Program-made: the position numbers and the translations under genes
In this document: in pieces, positions 13,450-13,500 of the stretch
Layout of the letters: the number at the start of each line of letters is the position of its first letter
Numbering within the stretch: position 1 is the stretch's first letter
Notes under the pieces: model-generated
What the model saw: the letters and a program-made list of their open reading frames with translations, nothing else
What the model was told of the DNA's origin: nothing
The model's database searches: none
Origin: QNZT01 sp964651755
GTDB lineage: Bacteria > Campylobacterota > Campylobacteria > Campylobacterales > QNZT01
Reading direction: 5' to 3'
NCBI GenBank assembly: GCA_964651755.1
Contig: CAZYZD010000060.1
Span: forward strand, 1 to 13,500
Length of the DNA stretch: 13,500 nucleotides

Positions 13450-13500
13450 ATTTAAGATAGCCCGCGGCTTGCAGAGTAGCAGATTTATCTATATTTTCTA

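Noticed and set aside
13414..13500. An open minus-strand frame runs from the right edge through this segment (peptide with S-A-T-L-Q-A-A-G-Y-L) and could be the end of an upstream gene.
   Set aside because: It would run about 60 bases into lysA before its stop, across the lysA ribosome site. A second frame also stays open for about 15 codons. In 87 bases neither can be told from chance.
1..13500. tRNA or rRNA genes, a CRISPR array, a phage or a replication origin.
   Set aside because: No cloverleaf-like segment, regularly spaced repeats, phage structural genes or clustered DnaA-box-like sites were seen. Nearly all of the window is accounted for by protein genes.

Overview
The window looks like chromosomal DNA of a Campylobacterota member (formerly Epsilonproteobacteria), probably a Sulfurovum- or Sulfurimonas-like organism. 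The main reason is the gene order lysA-pheA-hisC-fliF-fliG-fliH-dxs, which resembles the order known from Campylobacter jejuni and, for fliF-fliG-fliH-dxs, Helicobacter pylori. The protein sequences and the moderate-to-low G+C content agree. The genus is an inference.

Layout. Positions 13413 down to 731 form one unbroken leftward (minus-strand) run of twelve genes. They are packed so tightly (4-base overlaps, gaps of 0-17 bases, one gap of 47) that they probably form one transcription unit or two. In reading order they are: lysA (lysine from meso-DAP), pheA (chorismate mutase/prephenate dehydratase), hisC (aminotransferase), fliF, fliG and fliH (MS ring, rotor switch and export-ATPase regulator of the flagellum), dxs (isoprenoid precursor synthesis), then after the only real gap mtnK, mtnA and a class II aldolase (salvage of 5-methylthioribose), a cyclophilin-type prolyl isomerase, and a small lipoprotein. 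A probable -10 element lying inside an 8-bp inverted repeat sits just upstream of lysA.

The mtnK-mtnA-aldolase trio matches the gene set of the published DHAP shunt. In that route methylthioribose or 5-deoxyribose is phosphorylated, isomerised and cleaved to dihydroxyacetone phosphate plus a 2-carbon aldehyde. The later enzymes of the classical methionine salvage pathway are not in this window.

Positions 1-730 are different: visibly more AT-rich and full of mobile-element and toxin-antitoxin debris. At the left edge is the start of an IS3-family transposase orfA with its terminal inverted repeat. Next comes an intact RelB/ParD-like antitoxin gene. Its partner RelE/ParE-type toxin is cut off after 47 codons and runs into a second copy of the same insertion-sequence end. 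On the other side of that end, on the opposite strand, is a decayed HigB-type toxin fragment. The region reads as the scar of repeated insertion and deletion at the downstream edge of the conserved operon.

I did not find a convincing wholly new system. The points most worth following are the salvage trio placed behind dxs, the two toxin fragments joined at an insertion-sequence scar beside an intact antitoxin, and a cyclophilin with several altered active-site positions.
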